From NCBI GenBank assembly GCA_028874365.1, contig JAPPJZ010000082.1, positions 1 to 64,000 on the forward strand: a DNA stretch of 64,000 nt. The letters are read 5' to 3'. The notes below the pieces were generated by a model, which saw only the letters and a list, made by a program, of their open reading frames with translations, was not told where the DNA came from and made no database searches. Origin of the DNA: Chloroflexota bacterium (GTDB lineage: Bacteria; Chloroflexota; Dehalococcoidia; Bin125). Numbering within the stretch: position 1 is the stretch's first letter; each line of letters starts with the position of its first letter. This document shows positions 63,575 to 64,000 of this stretch, in pieces. The translations under genes were made by a program, and so were the position numbers.

Positions 63575-64000
63575 GTGAGCAAGTTCATCCTGGCTCGGCT
63601 CCTTCAAGCACTGCCCGTCCTGTTCCTGGTCTCAATACTGACCTTCGCCGGACTTGAGTTGGTCCCGGGCGATCCGTTGCTCGCCGTGATTGGGCCCGCA
63701 CAGGACGGTACCCAGCTCAGCGCGGAGGACGTTGAACGAATCAAAGAACAATTCGGTCTGCATGGCTCGCTACCGGAGCGCTACTTTCGTTACGTCGAAC
63801 AGGTCATTCTGCACTTCGATTTCGGTACCTCGCTGCAATCGCAAGAACCGGTGACCAGGGTCATTGCCGATCGAATGCCGGTCTCGCTCTGGCTCAACGG
63901 CCTCGCGCTCGGATTGAGCATTGTGTTGGGACTGACGCTCGGTCTGCTCGCCGGGGTGCGGCCGGGAACCCGCGGCGATCTGGGCGTCACGTTTCTGGCC
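63575..64000 (+). CDS. Peptide-type ABC permease (DppB-like), cut by window end
   Basis: The first 142 codons of a permease from GTG 63575 (agggg six bases upstream); no stop before the window edge. It begins with helix FILARLLQALPVLFLVSIL, then LELVPGDPLLAVIG with the family PGDP, ERIKEQFGLHGSLPERYF and HFDFGTSLQSQEPV, all expected of the DppB N-terminal half. It should pair with the Gln-rich binding protein just upstream. The rest of the importer lies outside. Confidence 0.92.
   Translation, partial: MSKFILARLLQALPVLFLVSILTFAGLELVPGDPLLAVIGPAQDGTQLSAEDVERIKEQFGLHGSLPERYFRYVEQVILHFDFGTSLQSQEPVTRVIADRMPVSLWLNGLALGLSIVLGLTLGLLAGVRPGTRGDLGVTFLA

Overview
The window is about 64 kb of G+C-rich, densely packed bacterial chromosome. 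Genes sit in short operons on both strands with many 4-bp ATGA/GTGA overlaps and frequent GTG/TTG starts. No rRNA, tRNA, CRISPR array, phage or insertion sequence was recognised. The gene content suggests a heterotrophic, probably aerobic Chloroflexota bacterium of the Dehalococcoidia/SAR202 kind: CaiB/BaiF CoA-transferases, LLM flavin oxidoreductases, a non-catalytic thiolase with a DUF35 partner, a tungsten-type aldehyde oxidoreductase, a TauD-type dioxygenase, and Tat-lipoprotein peptide-binding proteins with glutamine-rich linkers. This placement is an inference from gene style; no phylogenetic marker was tested.

Layout. 0-2 kb: ammonium uptake and sensing (amtB, then a PII protein lacking Tyr51). 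2-8 kb: AddB-AddA double-strand-break repair helicase-nuclease. 8-14 kb: an acyl-CoA carboxylase carboxyltransferase, then leftward genes for an AlkD-like protein, an FAD-dependent dehydrogenase and an MFS transporter. 13.9-15.5 kb: a two-gene unit of an unrecognised protein ending in CxxC and a UGSC-family selenoprotein, whose Sec codon (TGA at 15248-15250) is followed by a SECIS-like hairpin. A standard gene caller would split or truncate this gene. 15.5-22 kb: an isovaleryl-CoA-dehydrogenase-like gene, lactate oxidation genes (lutC and a fused lutBA), an amidohydrolase, and an Ltp2-like thiolase-fold protein with its DUF35 partner. 22-27 kb: tandem CaiB genes and an SDR-DUF2867 gene. 27-30 kb: an operon of aldehyde:ferredoxin oxidoreductase, MoaD and two small membrane proteins, divergent from a TauD dioxygenase.

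31-36.5 kb: a lipase-family hydrolase, small accessory genes, and an Anbu locus (circularly permuted ATP-grasp, alpha-E protein, Anbu peptidase). 36.5-44 kb: a 57-residue membrane protein, a lipoprotein with two similar beta domains, an OmpR-type two-component system and a YbtPQ/IrtAB-like ABC pair. 44-64 kb: three peptide/opine-type ABC importer units (the last cut by the window edge), interleaved with LLM flavin oxidoreductases, a haloalkane dehalogenase, an acyl-CoA-dehydrogenase-fold monooxygenase, an alpha/beta hydrolase and a flavin-dependent halogenase. This suggests uptake and processing of halogenated or other exotic organic compounds.

Five genes (starts at 13881, 16765, 20387, 25501, 26945) carry a TAnnnT hexamer 6 or 7 nt before the start codon and no Shine-Dalgarno sequence, the arrangement expected of leaderless transcripts. 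The selenoprotein, the tungstopterin-type enzyme and the halogenase imply selenium, tungsten or molybdenum, and halide use; the supporting cofactor genes lie outside the window.
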